Below are positions 8,757-16,544 of a stretch of 40,978 nt of DNA, one piece after another. Position 1 is the first letter of the stretch, and every line of letters begins with the position of its first letter. Under the pieces are notes generated by a model. That model searched no databases, was not told where the DNA came from, and saw only the letters and a program-made list of their open reading frames with translations. This stretch comes from Bryobacteraceae bacterium (GTDB taxonomy: Bacteria > Acidobacteriota > Terriglobia > Bryobacterales > Bryobacteraceae), in the NCBI GenBank assembly GCA_030041035.1, contig JASHOO010000055.1, positions 1 to 40,978 of the forward strand. Direction: 5' to 3'. Both the position numbers and the translations under genes were made by a program.

Positions 8757-8794
8757 AAAAGAAAACCCCGCGAGGGATCGCGGGGTTTTCTTTT
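8757..8794. terminator. Bidirectional intrinsic terminator between tatA and HU gene
   Basis: A 16-bp perfect stem (8757-8772 with 8779-8794) has a GC core CCCCGCG/CGCGGGG, a 6-nt loop, and A-runs on the left and T-runs on the right, so it works as a Rho-independent terminator in both directions. It lies between the convergent tatA (+) and HU (-) genes. Confidence 0.93.
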
Positions 8795-8809
8795 ACGCGG
8801 AAACTTCCG

Positions 8810-9112
8810 TTACTTCTTCTTGGGCGGCACGATCGCGTCCTTCGCCGCCTTCGCCACGCGGAACTTCACCACTTTCTTGGCCGGAATCTTGATTGCCTCT
8901 CCCGTCGCCGGGTTGCGGCCCATCCGAGCCTTCCGGTCCACCCGAACCAGCCGACCCAATCCGGGCAGCACGAATACACCATTCTTCTTCACTTCAGAAA
9001 TCGCCAGGCTGCCAAGATGATCCAGCAACTGCCGGGCAGTTTTGTTCGGTACCTCCGTAGCTTCCGCCAGCGACCGGACCAACTGAGTCTGCGTCATTCG
9101 TTGATTGGCCAT
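8810..9112 (-). CDS. HU-family DNA-binding protein
   Basis: This 100-aa protein matches HU/IHF across its length: N-terminal helices (TQTQLVRSLAEATEVP), then FVLPGLGRLVRVDRKARMGRNPATGE, where GRNPATGE is the beta-arm motif, and a Lys-rich tail. HU bends and compacts DNA as a dimer. GAGGAGG precedes ATG 9112. A promoter can be placed at 9195-9223, giving a leader of about 75 nt. The tail AKDAIVPPKKK is short compared with mycobacterial-type extensions. It is not closely linked to replication genes, but recA genes lie directly upstream on the same strand. Confidence 0.93.
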   Translation of the reverse strand: MANQRMTQTQLVRSLAEATEVPNKTARQLLDHLGSLAISEVKKNGVFVLPGLGRLVRVDRKARMGRNPATGEAIKIPAKKVVKFRVAKAAKDAIVPPKKK

Positions 9113-9194
9113 TCAACCTCCTCAGATTTGAACTCACACATCGAACACGACCTGACTGGGGACGCGCACCCTTGCTATCCCACAAATCGTTTCA

Positions 9195-9223
9195 ATGATA
9201 CGGAAGGTGAAAGCCGAAGTAAA
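9195..9223 (-). promoter_or_regulatory. Probable promoter of the HU gene
   Basis: Read on the minus strand, TTTACT (9218-9223) and TATCAT (9195-9200) are separated by exactly 17 nt. Transcription would begin near 9188. It lies just downstream of the putative recA terminator, so HU is probably transcribed on its own. Confidence 0.5.
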
Positions 9224-9233
9224 GAGAAAACAC

Positions 9234-9255
9234 GCGAAAATGGCCTATTTTTCGC
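9234..9255. terminator. Probable terminator after the recA pair
   Basis: GCGAAAA (9234-9240) and TTTTCGC (9249-9255) form a 7-bp stem with an 8-nt loop. On the minus strand it is followed by GTGTTTTCTCTTT, and on the plus strand by TGTTTTTT. It is weak in GC but well placed 41 nt downstream of the second recA. Confidence 0.5.
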
Positions 9256-9295
9256 TGTTTTTTACGATGTGGTGCGTGAACGGGCGCGCTGCGCG

Positions 9296-10342
9296 CTATT
9301 TCTGGGGCGCCGAAGCGATGGCCGCCTTGGCCGATCCGTTTTCACCGGTGGCGAGCAAGCCCAGCATCGAGCGTAGCTCCGCGTCGATTTTCCCGCGCAC
9401 TTCCGGATTCTCGATGAGGAACTGCCGTGCGCTCTCCCGGCCCTGCCCGATACGCTGGCCTTTGTAACTAAACCACGAACCGCTCTTTTCGATGAGGTTG
9501 CGTGTAACACCCGTGTCCAGCAGGTCGCCCTCGCGCGATGTTCCCTGCCCGTACAGAATGTCGAACTCGGCTTCGCGAAACGGCGATGCCACCTTGTTTT
9601 TGACTACTTTTACCCGGGTCCGGTTGCCCACCACGTTATCGCCGTCCTTAATGGCGGCAATGCGGCGGATATCCAGCCGTACCGACGAATAGAATTTCAG
9701 CGCGCGGCCGCCGGTGGTGGTTTCGGGGTTGCCGAACATCACCCCGATCTTCTCCCGAACCTGATTGATGAAGATCAGGCAGGTGTTGGTCTTAGACACC
9801 GCTCCAGTGAGCTTGCGCAGCGCCTGCGACATCAGCCGCGCCTGCAAACCCATGTGGCTGTCCCCCATCTCGCCTTCCAGCTCCGCCTTGGGCACCAGCG
9901 CCGCCACCGAATCCACTACCACCACGTCGATGGCGCCCGAAGCCACCAGCGCGCCCGTGATCTCCAGCGCCTGCTCGCCGCAATCCGGTTGCGACACGAG
10001 CAGGTTATCCACGTCTACACCGAGCTTGCGTGCATAGGCCGGATCGAGGGCGTGCTCGGCGTCAATGAAAGCCGCACTTCCGCCCGCCCGTTGGGCCTCG
10101 GCGACCACTTGCAGCGCGATGGTCGTCTTGCCCGAGGATTCCGGACCGAACACCTCTACCACTCGCCCGCGCGGCACACCGCCCACCCCGAGCGCCGTAT
10201 CGATCGAAATCGATCCGGTCGAGATCACCGCAACCGGCACCACCGTTCCCGACCCCAGCCGGAGAATCGAGCCTTTGCCAAACTGCTTTTCCAATTGAAC
10301 CAGGGTCTGATCGATAATCTTACGGCGCTCTTTTTCTTCCAT
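9296..10342 (-). CDS. recA: RecA recombinase, second (downstream) copy
   Basis: This is a complete RecA of about 348 aa. Walker A is GPESSGKTT (66-74), with [11 protein letters not shown] (catalytic Glu), Walker [10 protein letters not shown], loop 1 around [19 protein letters not shown] and loop 2 [18 protein letters not shown]. All key ATPase and DNA-binding residues are intact, so it should be an active recombinase. ATG 10342 aligns with the start of the upstream copy; GTG 10363 would add seven residues. The C-terminus ends [12 protein letters not shown] and lacks the acidic tail that restrains E. coli RecA. It lies 47 nt after the first recA and probably shares its mRNA. Confidence 0.93.
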   Translation of the reverse strand: MEEKERRKIIDQTLVQLEKQFGKGSILRLGSGTVVPVAVISTGSISIDTALGVGGVPRGRVVEVFGPESSGKTTIALQVVAEAQRAGGSAAFIDAEHALDPAYARKLGVDVDNLLVSQPDCGEQALEITGALVASGAIDVVVVDSVAALVPKAELEGEMGDSHMGLQARLMSQALRKLTGAVSKTNTCLIFINQVREKIGVMFGNPETTTGGRALKFYSSVRLDIRRIAAIKDGDNVVGNRTRVKVVKNKVASPFREAEFDILYGQGTSREGDLLDTGVTRNLIEKSGSWFSYKGQRIGQGRESARQFLIENPEVRGKIDAELRSMLGLLATGENGSAKAAIASAPQK

Positions 10343-10389
10343 GCTCTGGAAGTGGAACGCCACGAACCATCTTCTCAGTCCAAAAAACC

Positions 10390-11484
10390 TTAGCGCCCTC
10401 GCGTGGCCGCACCGGCCGGAGCCTGCCGCGCCTGCGGCGGTTCGGCTTTTACGGGCGGAGCCGCTCCGCCGTTCACCGCCTGCTCAGGCTTGATCAGGCC
10501 CAGCGCCTTGCGCACGTCGGTTTCGAGCTGCTGGCGAATATCGGCATTGTCCTTGAGAAACTGCTTGGCGTTCTCGCGCCCCTGGCCGATCCGGTCCCCT
10601 TTGTAGCTGAACCACGAACCGCTCTTCTCCACCAGGTTCTGCGCGACGCCGATGTCCATCAAATCGCCCTCGCGCGAAATGCCCTCCCCGTAAATGATGT
10701 CGAACTCCGCTTCGCGGAACGGCGCCGCCAGCTTGTTCTTCACCACTTTGACCTTCGTCCGGTTGCCGACGACCGCTTCGCCGTCCTTGATGGCCGCGAT
10801 GCGCCGGATATCCACGCGCACCGAGGCATAGAACTTCAGCGCGCGCCCGCCTGTAGTGGTTTCCGGGTTGCCGAACATCACGCCGATTTTTTCGCGGATC
10901 TGGTTGATGAAGATCAGACACGTTTTCGATTTCGCAACCACGCCCGTGAGCTTGCGCAACGCCTGCGACATCAGCCGCGCCTGCACGCCCATGTGGCTGT
11001 CGCCCATTTCGCCATCGAGTTCCGCTTTGGGCACCAGCGCGGCCACCGAATCGACCACCAGGACATCAATGGAGCCGGACGCAATCAGCGCACCGGTGAT
11101 TTCCAGCGCCTGTTCGCCGTAGTCCGGCTGTGAGACGAGCAAGTTGTCCACGTCCACACCCAGCTTGCGCGCGTAGATGGGATCGAGGGCGTGCTCGACA
11201 TCGATGAATGCCGCCATGCCGCCCTTTTTCTGCGCCTCCGCCACCACTTGCAGCGCGATGGTCGTTTTGCCCGACGATTCCGGACCGTAGATCTCGCACA
11301 CGCGCCCGCGCGGGAAACCGCCGATGCCCAGCGCCGCATCGAGCGCGATCGAACCGCTCGAAATCACCGACACCGGCATGATGGCTTCCTTCGATCCCAG
11401 CCGCAGAATCGAGCCTTTGCCGAACTGCTTCTCAATTTGTCCGAGCGTCAGCTCCAAGGCGCGCGCGCGTTCTTTTTCTTCCAT
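10390..11484 (-). CDS. recA: RecA recombinase, first (upstream) copy
   Basis: This is a 364-aa RecA with Walker [10 protein letters not shown] (67-75), Walker [10 protein letters not shown], and intact loops 1 and 2. It reads [10 protein letters not shown] where most RecAs, including the neighbouring copy, have [10 protein letters not shown]; the catalytic Glu is kept. I chose ATG 11484, with CAGGAG 8 nt upstream; the longer frame to 11547 runs over the promoter region. The C-terminal extension is Pro/Ala/Gln-rich and basic (ending ATRGR) instead of acidic. By eye the two RecA proteins are roughly 75-80% identical, with the differences spread throughout. This suggests an old tandem duplication. 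Confidence 0.94.
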   Translation of the reverse strand: MEEKERARALELTLGQIEKQFGKGSILRLGSKEAIMPVSVISSGSIALDAALGIGGFPRGRVCEIYGPESSGKTTIALQVVAEAQKKGGMAAFIDVEHALDPIYARKLGVDVDNLLVSQPDYGEQALEITGALIASGSIDVLVVDSVAALVPKAELDGEMGDSHMGVQARLMSQALRKLTGVVAKSKTCLIFINQIREKIGVMFGNPETTTGGRALKFYASVRVDIRRIAAIKDGEAVVGNRTKVKVVKNKLAAPFREAEFDIIYGEGISREGDLMDIGVAQNLVEKSGSWFSYKGDRIGQGRENAKQFLKDNADIRQQLETDVRKALGLIKPEQAVNGGAAPPVKAEPPQARQAPAGAATRGR

Positions 11485-11526
11485 GAGGGAAACTCCTGTT
11501 TTCTTCGCGGGGGTGGTGAAACCAAA

Positions 11527-11548
11527 ATTATACCGTGCCTCGGGCACG
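11527..11548 (-). promoter_or_regulatory. recA promoter -10 with adjacent palindrome
   Basis: On the minus strand a perfect TATAAT lies at 11527-11532, putting the start of transcription near 11520 and giving a leader of about 36 nt to ATG 11484. Immediately upstream, CGTGCC (11534-11539) and GGCACG (11543-11548) form a 6-bp palindrome with a 3-nt centre in the -35/-10 spacer, where a repressor would act. No good -35 is visible. Whether this is the LexA site of the organism is unknown. Confidence 0.5.
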
Positions 11549-11582
11549 CGTGCCGCCGTCTGTCATAAGCTGATGAGTTCCG

Positions 11583-12641
11583 ATGCCCGATCCCGATATT
11601 CTCGTTCCCGCCGCTGATGTGACCGCGTTCGCCACGCGCCTGCTCGATGCGGTTGGCGTGCCGCCGACCAAGTCGCAGCTCGTGGCCGAGTCACTCGTTG
11701 CCGCCAATCTGCGCGGAGTCGATTCGCATGGCCTGCAATTGCTGCCCTACTACCTCGAACAAATCGAGTGGGGCGATATGGACGCCATCACCGACGGCCG
11801 CGTGATTTCGGAGATCGGCTCGTGCCTGCTCTACGATGGGCAGAACGGCATCGGCCAGGCAATTTCCGATATCTGCTGTGCGCACGCCATCCGCATCGCG
11901 GCGGCCTCGGGCTTGGGCATGGTGGTGGCGCGCGAGTCCAATCACTTCGGAGCGGCCGCGTTCTGGGCGCAAAAGATGGCGGACGCCGGATTAATCGGCA
12001 TCGTGATGTGCAACGCTTCAGCGCTCGTGCCGCCGTGGCAAGGCAAAGAGCCGCGCCTGGGAACCAATCCCATCTGCATGGCCGTTCCCGGCGGAGAGGA
12101 GCATCCCTGGCTGCTCGATATGGCCACCACTACCGTTGCGGCGGGCAAGATTTTCAAAGCCAAAATCAACGGCCAGCCGCAGATTCCCCCGAACTGGGCC
12201 ATGGATGCCGAAGGTGTTCCCACCACCGACACCGAGACCGCCCTTGCGGGCCTGCTGATGCCGCTCGGCGGCTATAAGGGCAGCGGCCTCGCCATGATGG
12301 CCGAGATCCTTTGCGCCGTGCTCAGCGGCGGCGCCATGAGCACTGAACTCGGCGGCATCCGCTTCCGCGGCAAGCCCGTGCGCGTCAGCCAGATGTTTTT
12401 GGCCATCGACATCGCGCGTTTTCTGCCGGTCGCCGAATTCCGCGCCCGCATGGACCGCCTGATCCGCATCATGAAGACCACGCCTCCGGCAAAAGGCTAC
12501 AGCGAGGTGCTCGTCGCCGGCGACCCCGAGTGGCGCATGGAACAGGAACGGCGCAAGAGCGGCATCCCCGTCGGGCCAGGGACGTGGAAGGCGCTGTGCG
12601 AGGCGGGGGAGAGGTTGGGAGTGAGGGCGCCGGTGCGATGA
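11583..12641 (+). CDS. Ldh_2-family (malate/L-lactate/ureidoglycolate-type) NAD(P) dehydrogenase
   Basis: This 352-aa protein belongs to the Rossmann-independent malate/L-lactate dehydrogenase family (YlbC/YiaK/AllD type). Features are the N-terminal helix with AANLRGVDSHGLQLLPYYL, the ESNHFGAAAFWAQ segment with the catalytic His, GTNPICMAVPG, and LLMPLGGYKGSGLAMMAE near the C-terminus. Members oxidise 2-hydroxy acids to 2-oxo acids with NAD(P)+. Substrate cannot be told from sequence. It is transcribed away from recA; no clear Shine-Dalgarno precedes ATG 11583. Confidence 0.9.
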   Translation: MPDPDILVPAADVTAFATRLLDAVGVPPTKSQLVAESLVAANLRGVDSHGLQLLPYYLEQIEWGDMDAITDGRVISEIGSCLLYDGQNGIGQAISDICCAHAIRIAAASGLGMVVARESNHFGAAAFWAQKMADAGLIGIVMCNASALVPPWQGKEPRLGTNPICMAVPGGEEHPWLLDMATTTVAAGKIFKAKINGQPQIPPNWAMDAEGVPTTDTETALAGLLMPLGGYKGSGLAMMAEILCAVLSGGAMSTELGGIRFRGKPVRVSQMFLAIDIARFLPVAEFRARMDRLIRIMKTTPPAKGYSEVLVAGDPEWRMEQERRKSGIPVGPGTWKALCEAGERLGVRAPVR

Positions 12642-12655
12642 GCGCCTGAAGCGTT

Positions 12656-12661
12656 TACAAT
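12656..12661 (+). promoter_or_regulatory. -10 box before the ExbD-like gene
   Basis: TACAAT at 12656-12661 is followed by GGGAG at 12669-12673 and the GTG start at 12684. No good -35 is visible. It suggests the small secreted protein has its own promoter just after the dehydrogenase gene. Confidence 0.4.
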
Positions 12662-12683
12662 TGCGCTAGGGAGTTCGATCCGG

Positions 12684-13145
12684 GTGCGGACGGGTATCGC
12701 CGGTTTGGCCGTGACCGCGCTTCTGGCCCTCAACGCCGCCGATCGGAATCCTTTTGACCGCGGAAGGATCCTTTCCGTTCGGATTGCCAAGACGAAACCC
12801 TGCTTTGGCGACGGGAATCGCGACATTATTGTGCAGGTGCTTTCGAGCGGTCGCGTACGAATCAGCGACCGAGAGGCGGTGGACCGCAGGTCGCTGGCGC
12901 GACGCTTGGCACAGATATTCGAGACCCGCGATTACCGGGTTGCTTACATGGTCGCTAAACCTGAGGTCTCCTGGGGCGAGGTCCTGGTCGTAATCCAGAT
13001 CGCCGCCACTCAGGTCGACTACGTGGCCATTCTTACGCCTGCGGTTTCCACAGATCTCGAGCGGCGAATGCGAAACGGCACGGATGTCTGCCTCGATCCG
13101 AATTTGCCATCTGACTACACCGGCCACTCTTCGCCCAGACACTGA
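12684..13145 (+). CDS. Secreted orphan ExbD/TolR-like periplasmic domain protein
   Basis: This 153-aa protein starts at GTG 12684 with GGGAG 10 nt upstream. The N-terminus (RTGIAGLAVTALLALNAAD) looks like a signal peptide. The rest resembles the periplasmic part of ExbD/TolR: a short strand with a glycine turn (IIVQVLSSGRVRISDREA), a helix, and the AYMVAKPEVSWGEVLVVIQ / VDYVAILTP pattern. Real ExbD/TolR proteins have a membrane helix with a conserved Asp that conducts protons with ExbB/TolQ; that Asp is absent, and no exbB is nearby. Two cysteines (KPCFG and DVCLD) could pair in the periplasm. Role unknown. Confidence 0.65.
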   Translation: MRTGIAGLAVTALLALNAADRNPFDRGRILSVRIAKTKPCFGDGNRDIIVQVLSSGRVRISDREAVDRRSLARRLAQIFETRDYRVAYMVAKPEVSWGEVLVVIQIAATQVDYVAILTPAVSTDLERRMRNGTDVCLDPNLPSDYTGHSSPRH

Positions 13146-13249
13146 TTCCCGAAACCCACGGATCCAGTCATTCATCCGGGAAGCTTGTTCAATCTGTTAC
13201 AAGTGTATTCCCAACGGCCGCCGCGGTTACTCCACCTGACCCCGGGGTG

Positions 13250-13255
13250 TAAACT
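13250..13255 (+). promoter_or_regulatory. -10-like TAAACT, 7 nt before the oxidoreductase start
   Basis: TAAACT ends 7 nt before ATG 13263, and there is no Shine-Dalgarno between them. This spacing is typical of leaderless transcripts, in which transcription begins at or next to the start codon. No strong -35 is visible. Confidence 0.35.
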
Positions 13256-13262
13256 GGCGGAC

Positions 13263-14636
13263 ATGGCAAATTCCGATCCCGTAAACCAGCCTGACCGCCG
13301 GCATTTCTTGAAGCTGGCCGGAACCGCGGCCGCACTCACGGCAAAATCCTACGCCAGAGTCCTCGGAGCGAACGATCGCATCCGCCTGGCGCAACTCGGA
13401 TGCGGCGGGCGTGGAGGCGGCCACATCCACATGGTGCATCTGGCGGCGAAGCAAACGCCGGTGGAAGTGGTTGCGGTGTGCGACATCTGGAGTGTCGCGC
13501 GTGAGCGCCGCGCCAAGCAGGTAACCGACCTGTTCGGCACGCAACCGGCCGTCTTCAAGTATTCCGAGGAGATGCTGGCGCGTCCGGATATCGACGGCGT
13601 CATGATCGCGACGGGCGATTTTCAGCACGCCAAGCTCTGCATCGACGTCGTCCAGGCCGGCAAGGACTGCTACGTCGAGAAGCCCTTTGCCAACGTCCTC
13701 GAAGAAGCCAAATCCGCGCGCAAAGTGGTGAAGGCGTCGAAGCAAGTCGTGCAGATGGGTACACAGCATCGTAGCCAGCCCTATCCGCTCGCTGTGCGCG
13801 ACATCATCCGCTCCGGCCGAATCGGCGACGTCGCGCACATCACGCAGGAGTGGAGCACGAATGAGCCCCGCTGGCGCTACATTCCCCGCTCCGACGACGG
13901 TAAGCATCCGACCCTATTAAAAGAAGAGGACACCGACTGGAAGCGCTGGCTTTTGGGGAAACCCTACCGGCCCTTCGATCCCCACGTCTACCTGGAATTC
14001 CGCCTCTACCGCGACTATTCCTCCGGCATCTTCGATCAGTGGCTGAGCCACGGAAGCGATCTGGTTCACCTCTGGACTGACGAAACGCATCCGGTGAGCG
14101 CGGTCGCAACAGGCGGCGTGCTGACCTGGAAAGACGGCCGCGAGAATCCCGACAACGCGACGGTTTCGCTCGTGTATCCGAAGGGCTTCCTTTACACCTA
14201 CACCACCAGTTTCTCCAACAGCTACCGCAGTCACGGCCGGATTTACGGGCGCGACGGCACCATCGAGAACTTCGGCGGCGAGGGTGCGTCTTTGTTCATG
14301 GTGACCCGGGAGGGCGGCCGGCACGAGGTGGATCCGGAATCCATGATGGGGCCGGTTTACAAAGCCGTTCCGGGAATGGGTCCGGAGATCGACAAGGCGG
14401 AGATCATCAAACTGCCGGATGCGCCGGCGCCGAATTCGATGGGTCCCAGCGATGACGACGTGGCTCACCTCATGAACTGGCTGAACGCCATGCGCTCACG
14501 AAACGAGCCCAACGCCACCGTCGACCACGGCTTCTCGCATGCCATTGTGTGCATCATGGCCGCGCAGTCCTATTGGTCGGGCAAGAAACTGTACTGGAAC
14601 CAGGCGACAGAGGAGATTGTGGATACGGCGGTGTGA
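13263..14636 (+). CDS. Tat-exported Gfo/Idh/MocA-family oxidoreductase
   Basis: This 457-aa protein has a twin-arginine-type signal, DRRHFLKLAG at residues 11-20 followed by an Ala-rich stretch. It then has a Rossmann fold (LGCGGRGGGH, about 46-55), CDIW, and CYVEKPFAN, the EKP motif of Gfo/Idh/MocA proteins. Exported members bind NAD(P) before Tat translocation and act on sugars, for example as glycosidases or oxidoreductases. Planctomycetes and acidobacteria carry many. The frame is open back to 13185, but ATG 13263 begins the signal peptide properly. Substrate is unknown. Confidence 0.88.
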   Translation: MANSDPVNQPDRRHFLKLAGTAAALTAKSYARVLGANDRIRLAQLGCGGRGGGHIHMVHLAAKQTPVEVVAVCDIWSVARERRAKQVTDLFGTQPAVFKYSEEMLARPDIDGVMIATGDFQHAKLCIDVVQAGKDCYVEKPFANVLEEAKSARKVVKASKQVVQMGTQHRSQPYPLAVRDIIRSGRIGDVAHITQEWSTNEPRWRYIPRSDDGKHPTLLKEEDTDWKRWLLGKPYRPFDPHVYLEFRLYRDYSSGIFDQWLSHGSDLVHLWTDETHPVSAVATGGVLTWKDGRENPDNATVSLVYPKGFLYTYTTSFSNSYRSHGRIYGRDGTIENFGGEGASLFMVTREGGRHEVDPESMMGPVYKAVPGMGPEIDKAEIIKLPDAPAPNSMGPSDDDVAHLMNWLNAMRSRNEPNATVDHGFSHAIVCIMAAQSYWSGKKLYWNQATEEIVDTAV

Positions 14637-14684
14637 AGGGGGCGTAGTGCTCGGAAGACGCACGCTCTTGGACGACCCCTACGC

Positions 14685-14690
14685 TAGAAT
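14685..14690 (+). promoter_or_regulatory. -10-like TAGAAT, 8 nt before xseB
   Basis: TAGAAT ends 8 nt before ATG 14699, with no ribosome site between. Transcription would begin almost on the start codon, so the five-gene operon may have a leaderless mRNA. No recognisable -35 is present. Confidence 0.4.
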
Positions 14691-14698
14691 ATCCCTTG

Positions 14699-14944
14699 AT
14701 GCCTGACGATCCCGCCACGCCTGCGGAAAGCTTCGAAGCTTCGCTCGACGAACTGGAAAAAGTCGTCAAGCAGCTCGAGGCCGGTGATCTGCCGCTCGAA
14801 CGCTCGCTCGAATTGTTCGAGAAGGGCATGGCGCTCAGTGAGGCCTGCCGCAAGCAGCTCGAAAATGCGGAAACCCGCGTCGAAATGCTCATCCGCAAAG
14901 ACGGCAAGGTCCAGCCCGAGCCGTTCCGCCCCGATAAAGCATGA
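14699..14944 (+). CDS. xseB: Exodeoxyribonuclease VII small subunit
   Basis: This 81-aa helical protein has the XseB signature: SFEASLDELEKVVKQLEAGD, then LPLERSLELFEKGMALSEACRKQL. XseB subunits bind XseA to form exonuclease VII, which degrades single-stranded DNA from both ends. xseA is not in the window. ATG 14699 is preferred over TTG 14696. It is the first gene of an operon in which each gene overlaps the next, here by ATGA with ispA. Confidence 0.95.
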   Translation: MPDDPATPAESFEASLDELEKVVKQLEAGDLPLERSLELFEKGMALSEACRKQLENAETRVEMLIRKDGKVQPEPFRPDKA

Positions 14945-15825
14945 GCTTCAGCGAGCACCTCGCGCGCCAGCAGCAGCTCATCGACCGCGAACTCGATCGA
15001 TTGGTTCCCGCCGAAAGCGTTCCGCCCGAAATGCTCCACCGCGCCATGCGCTACAGCTTGTTCGCGGGCGGCAAGCGCATCCGGCCGGTGCTGTGTCTCG
15101 AAGCCGCGTACGCCGTTTGTGAAGGCGTACCCGGCGTTGAGACCGCGGCCTGCTCGCTCGAATTCATCCACACCTATTCACTCATCCACGACGACCTGCC
15201 CGCGCTCGATAACGACGATTATCGCCGCGGCAAGCTGACCTCGCACAAAGTCTTCGGCGAGGCCATGGCCATTCTCACCGGCGACGCGCTGCTCACCCTC
15301 GCGTTCGAAACGCTCTCGAAGATGGATGGCGTGCCGGACGATCGCAAAACCCGCGCGATCGCGGAACTGGCCACGGCCGCTGGAACAGTCGGCGGCATGA
15401 TCGGCGGCCAGGTGGCCGATCTCGAAGGCGAAGGCAAGCCGCCCAACGCGCAGTTGCTCGAATCCATCCATCGCGCCAAAACCGGTGCACTGCTTCGCGC
15501 GAGCGTACGCATGGGCGCCATCTATGCGGGCGCGGACGCGCGTCAGCTCGAGGCCATTTCCCGTTTCGGCGAGCATATCGGCCTTGCGTTCCAGATCGTC
15601 GATGACATTCTCGATGTCGAGGAATCGAGCGAAGCCCTCGGCAAGACCGCCGGCAAGGACGCGCAGCAGCATAAGATCACCTTCCCCGCCGTCTACGGCC
15701 TCGAAGAGTCTCACCGCATGGCCGAGCGCGAGCGCCAGTGCGCCCACCAGGCCGTCGGAATATTCGGCGCGCGCGCCCACCGCCTGCGTGAGCTGGCCGA
15801 TCTGATCGTGCAGCGCAAGTCATGA
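14941..15825 (+). CDS. ispA: Farnesyl/geranyl(geranyl) diphosphate synthase
   Basis: This 294-aa short-chain trans-prenyltransferase condenses isopentenyl diphosphate with an allylic diphosphate for quinones, carotenoids and undecaprenyl-P. The first Asp-rich motif is HDDLPALDND (Asp84, Asp85, Asp90), and the second is FQIVDDILD. The substrate-binding GGKRIRP block is at 43-49. Residues before the first motif (HTYSLIHDD) suit a C15-C20 product, but length cannot be fixed by eye. It overlaps xseB and tlyA by 4 nt each. dxs, often between ispA and tlyA in other bacteria, is absent here. Confidence 0.93.
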   Translation: MSFSEHLARQQQLIDRELDRLVPAESVPPEMLHRAMRYSLFAGGKRIRPVLCLEAAYAVCEGVPGVETAACSLEFIHTYSLIHDDLPALDNDDYRRGKLTSHKVFGEAMAILTGDALLTLAFETLSKMDGVPDDRKTRAIAELATAAGTVGGMIGGQVADLEGEGKPPNAQLLESIHRAKTGALLRASVRMGAIYAGADARQLEAISRFGEHIGLAFQIVDDILDVEESSEALGKTAGKDAQQHKITFPAVYGLEESHRMAERERQCAHQAVGIFGARAHRLRELADLIVQRKS

Positions 15826-16544
15826 GACAGCGGCTCGATCGTCTGCTGGTCGAGCGCGGTCTGGCCGATTCCCGCGAAAAGGCGCAGGCGCTCATCATGG
15901 CGGGCGACGTTTCGGTCGACGGCCAGAAAGCGCTCAAGCCCGGACACGCTGTCGATGCTGCAAGCCCTATCGAAATCGCGGGCAAACCGCCTTACGTCGG
16001 CCGCGGCGGCCTCAAGCTCGCGGCCGCACTGGCGCATTTCCAGATCGGCGTCACGAGGTCGATCTGCCTCGATATCGGCTCCTCCACCGGCGGATTCACG
16101 GACTGCCTGTTGCAGCATGGCGCCGCTCGCGTGCACGCGGTCGACGTCGGCTCGGGCCAGCTCGATTGGAAACTGCGCAGCGATGCGCGCGTCGTGGTCC
16201 ATGAAGGCATCAACGCGCGCCATCTGCGCTTCGAAGACATAGGCGAACCGGTGGACCTCGCCACGCTGGATGTCAGCTTCATCTCCGTCACCCTGATTCT
16301 GCCGGCTGCCGTGCCCCTTTTGCGCTCCGACGGCCGGATGGTTATACTCGTCAAACCGCAGTTCGAAGTGGGGAAAGGACACGTGGGAAAAGGTGGCATC
16401 GTGCGCAATCCGCAACTGCACCGCGAGGCCTGCGTGCGCGTCGAAGACGCCGTGAAGAACCTAGGTTTCGAGGCGGCCCTCATGGAAAGCCCGATCCTCG
16501 GCGCTGAGGGGAACAAGGAATTCCTGCTTTATGCCCGACATTAA
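15822..16544 (+). CDS. tlyA: TlyA-family rRNA 2'-O-methyltransferase
   Basis: This 240-aa protein has an N-terminal S4 RNA-binding domain (RLDRLLVERGLADSREKAQ, residues 4-22, then GDVSVDGQ). An FtsJ-like SAM-dependent methyltransferase domain follows, with motif I LDIGSSTGGFTDCLLQHGA and a VKPQFEVGK block. TlyA methylates 2'-OH groups of 16S and/or 23S rRNA cytidines, which affects capreomycin sensitivity in mycobacteria. The older name hemolysin A is misleading. It overlaps nadK by 14 nt. Confidence 0.93.
   Translation: MRQRLDRLLVERGLADSREKAQALIMAGDVSVDGQKALKPGHAVDAASPIEIAGKPPYVGRGGLKLAAALAHFQIGVTRSICLDIGSSTGGFTDCLLQHGAARVHAVDVGSGQLDWKLRSDARVVVHEGINARHLRFEDIGEPVDLATLDVSFISVTLILPAAVPLLRSDGRMVILVKPQFEVGKGHVGKGGIVRNPQLHREACVRVEDAVKNLGFEAALMESPILGAEGNKEFLLYARH

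Noticed and set aside
13185-13262. Longer N-terminus for the Gfo/Idh oxidoreductase
   Set aside because: The added residues precede the twin-arginine signal and resemble no export signal; ATG 13263 gives a normal Tat peptide.
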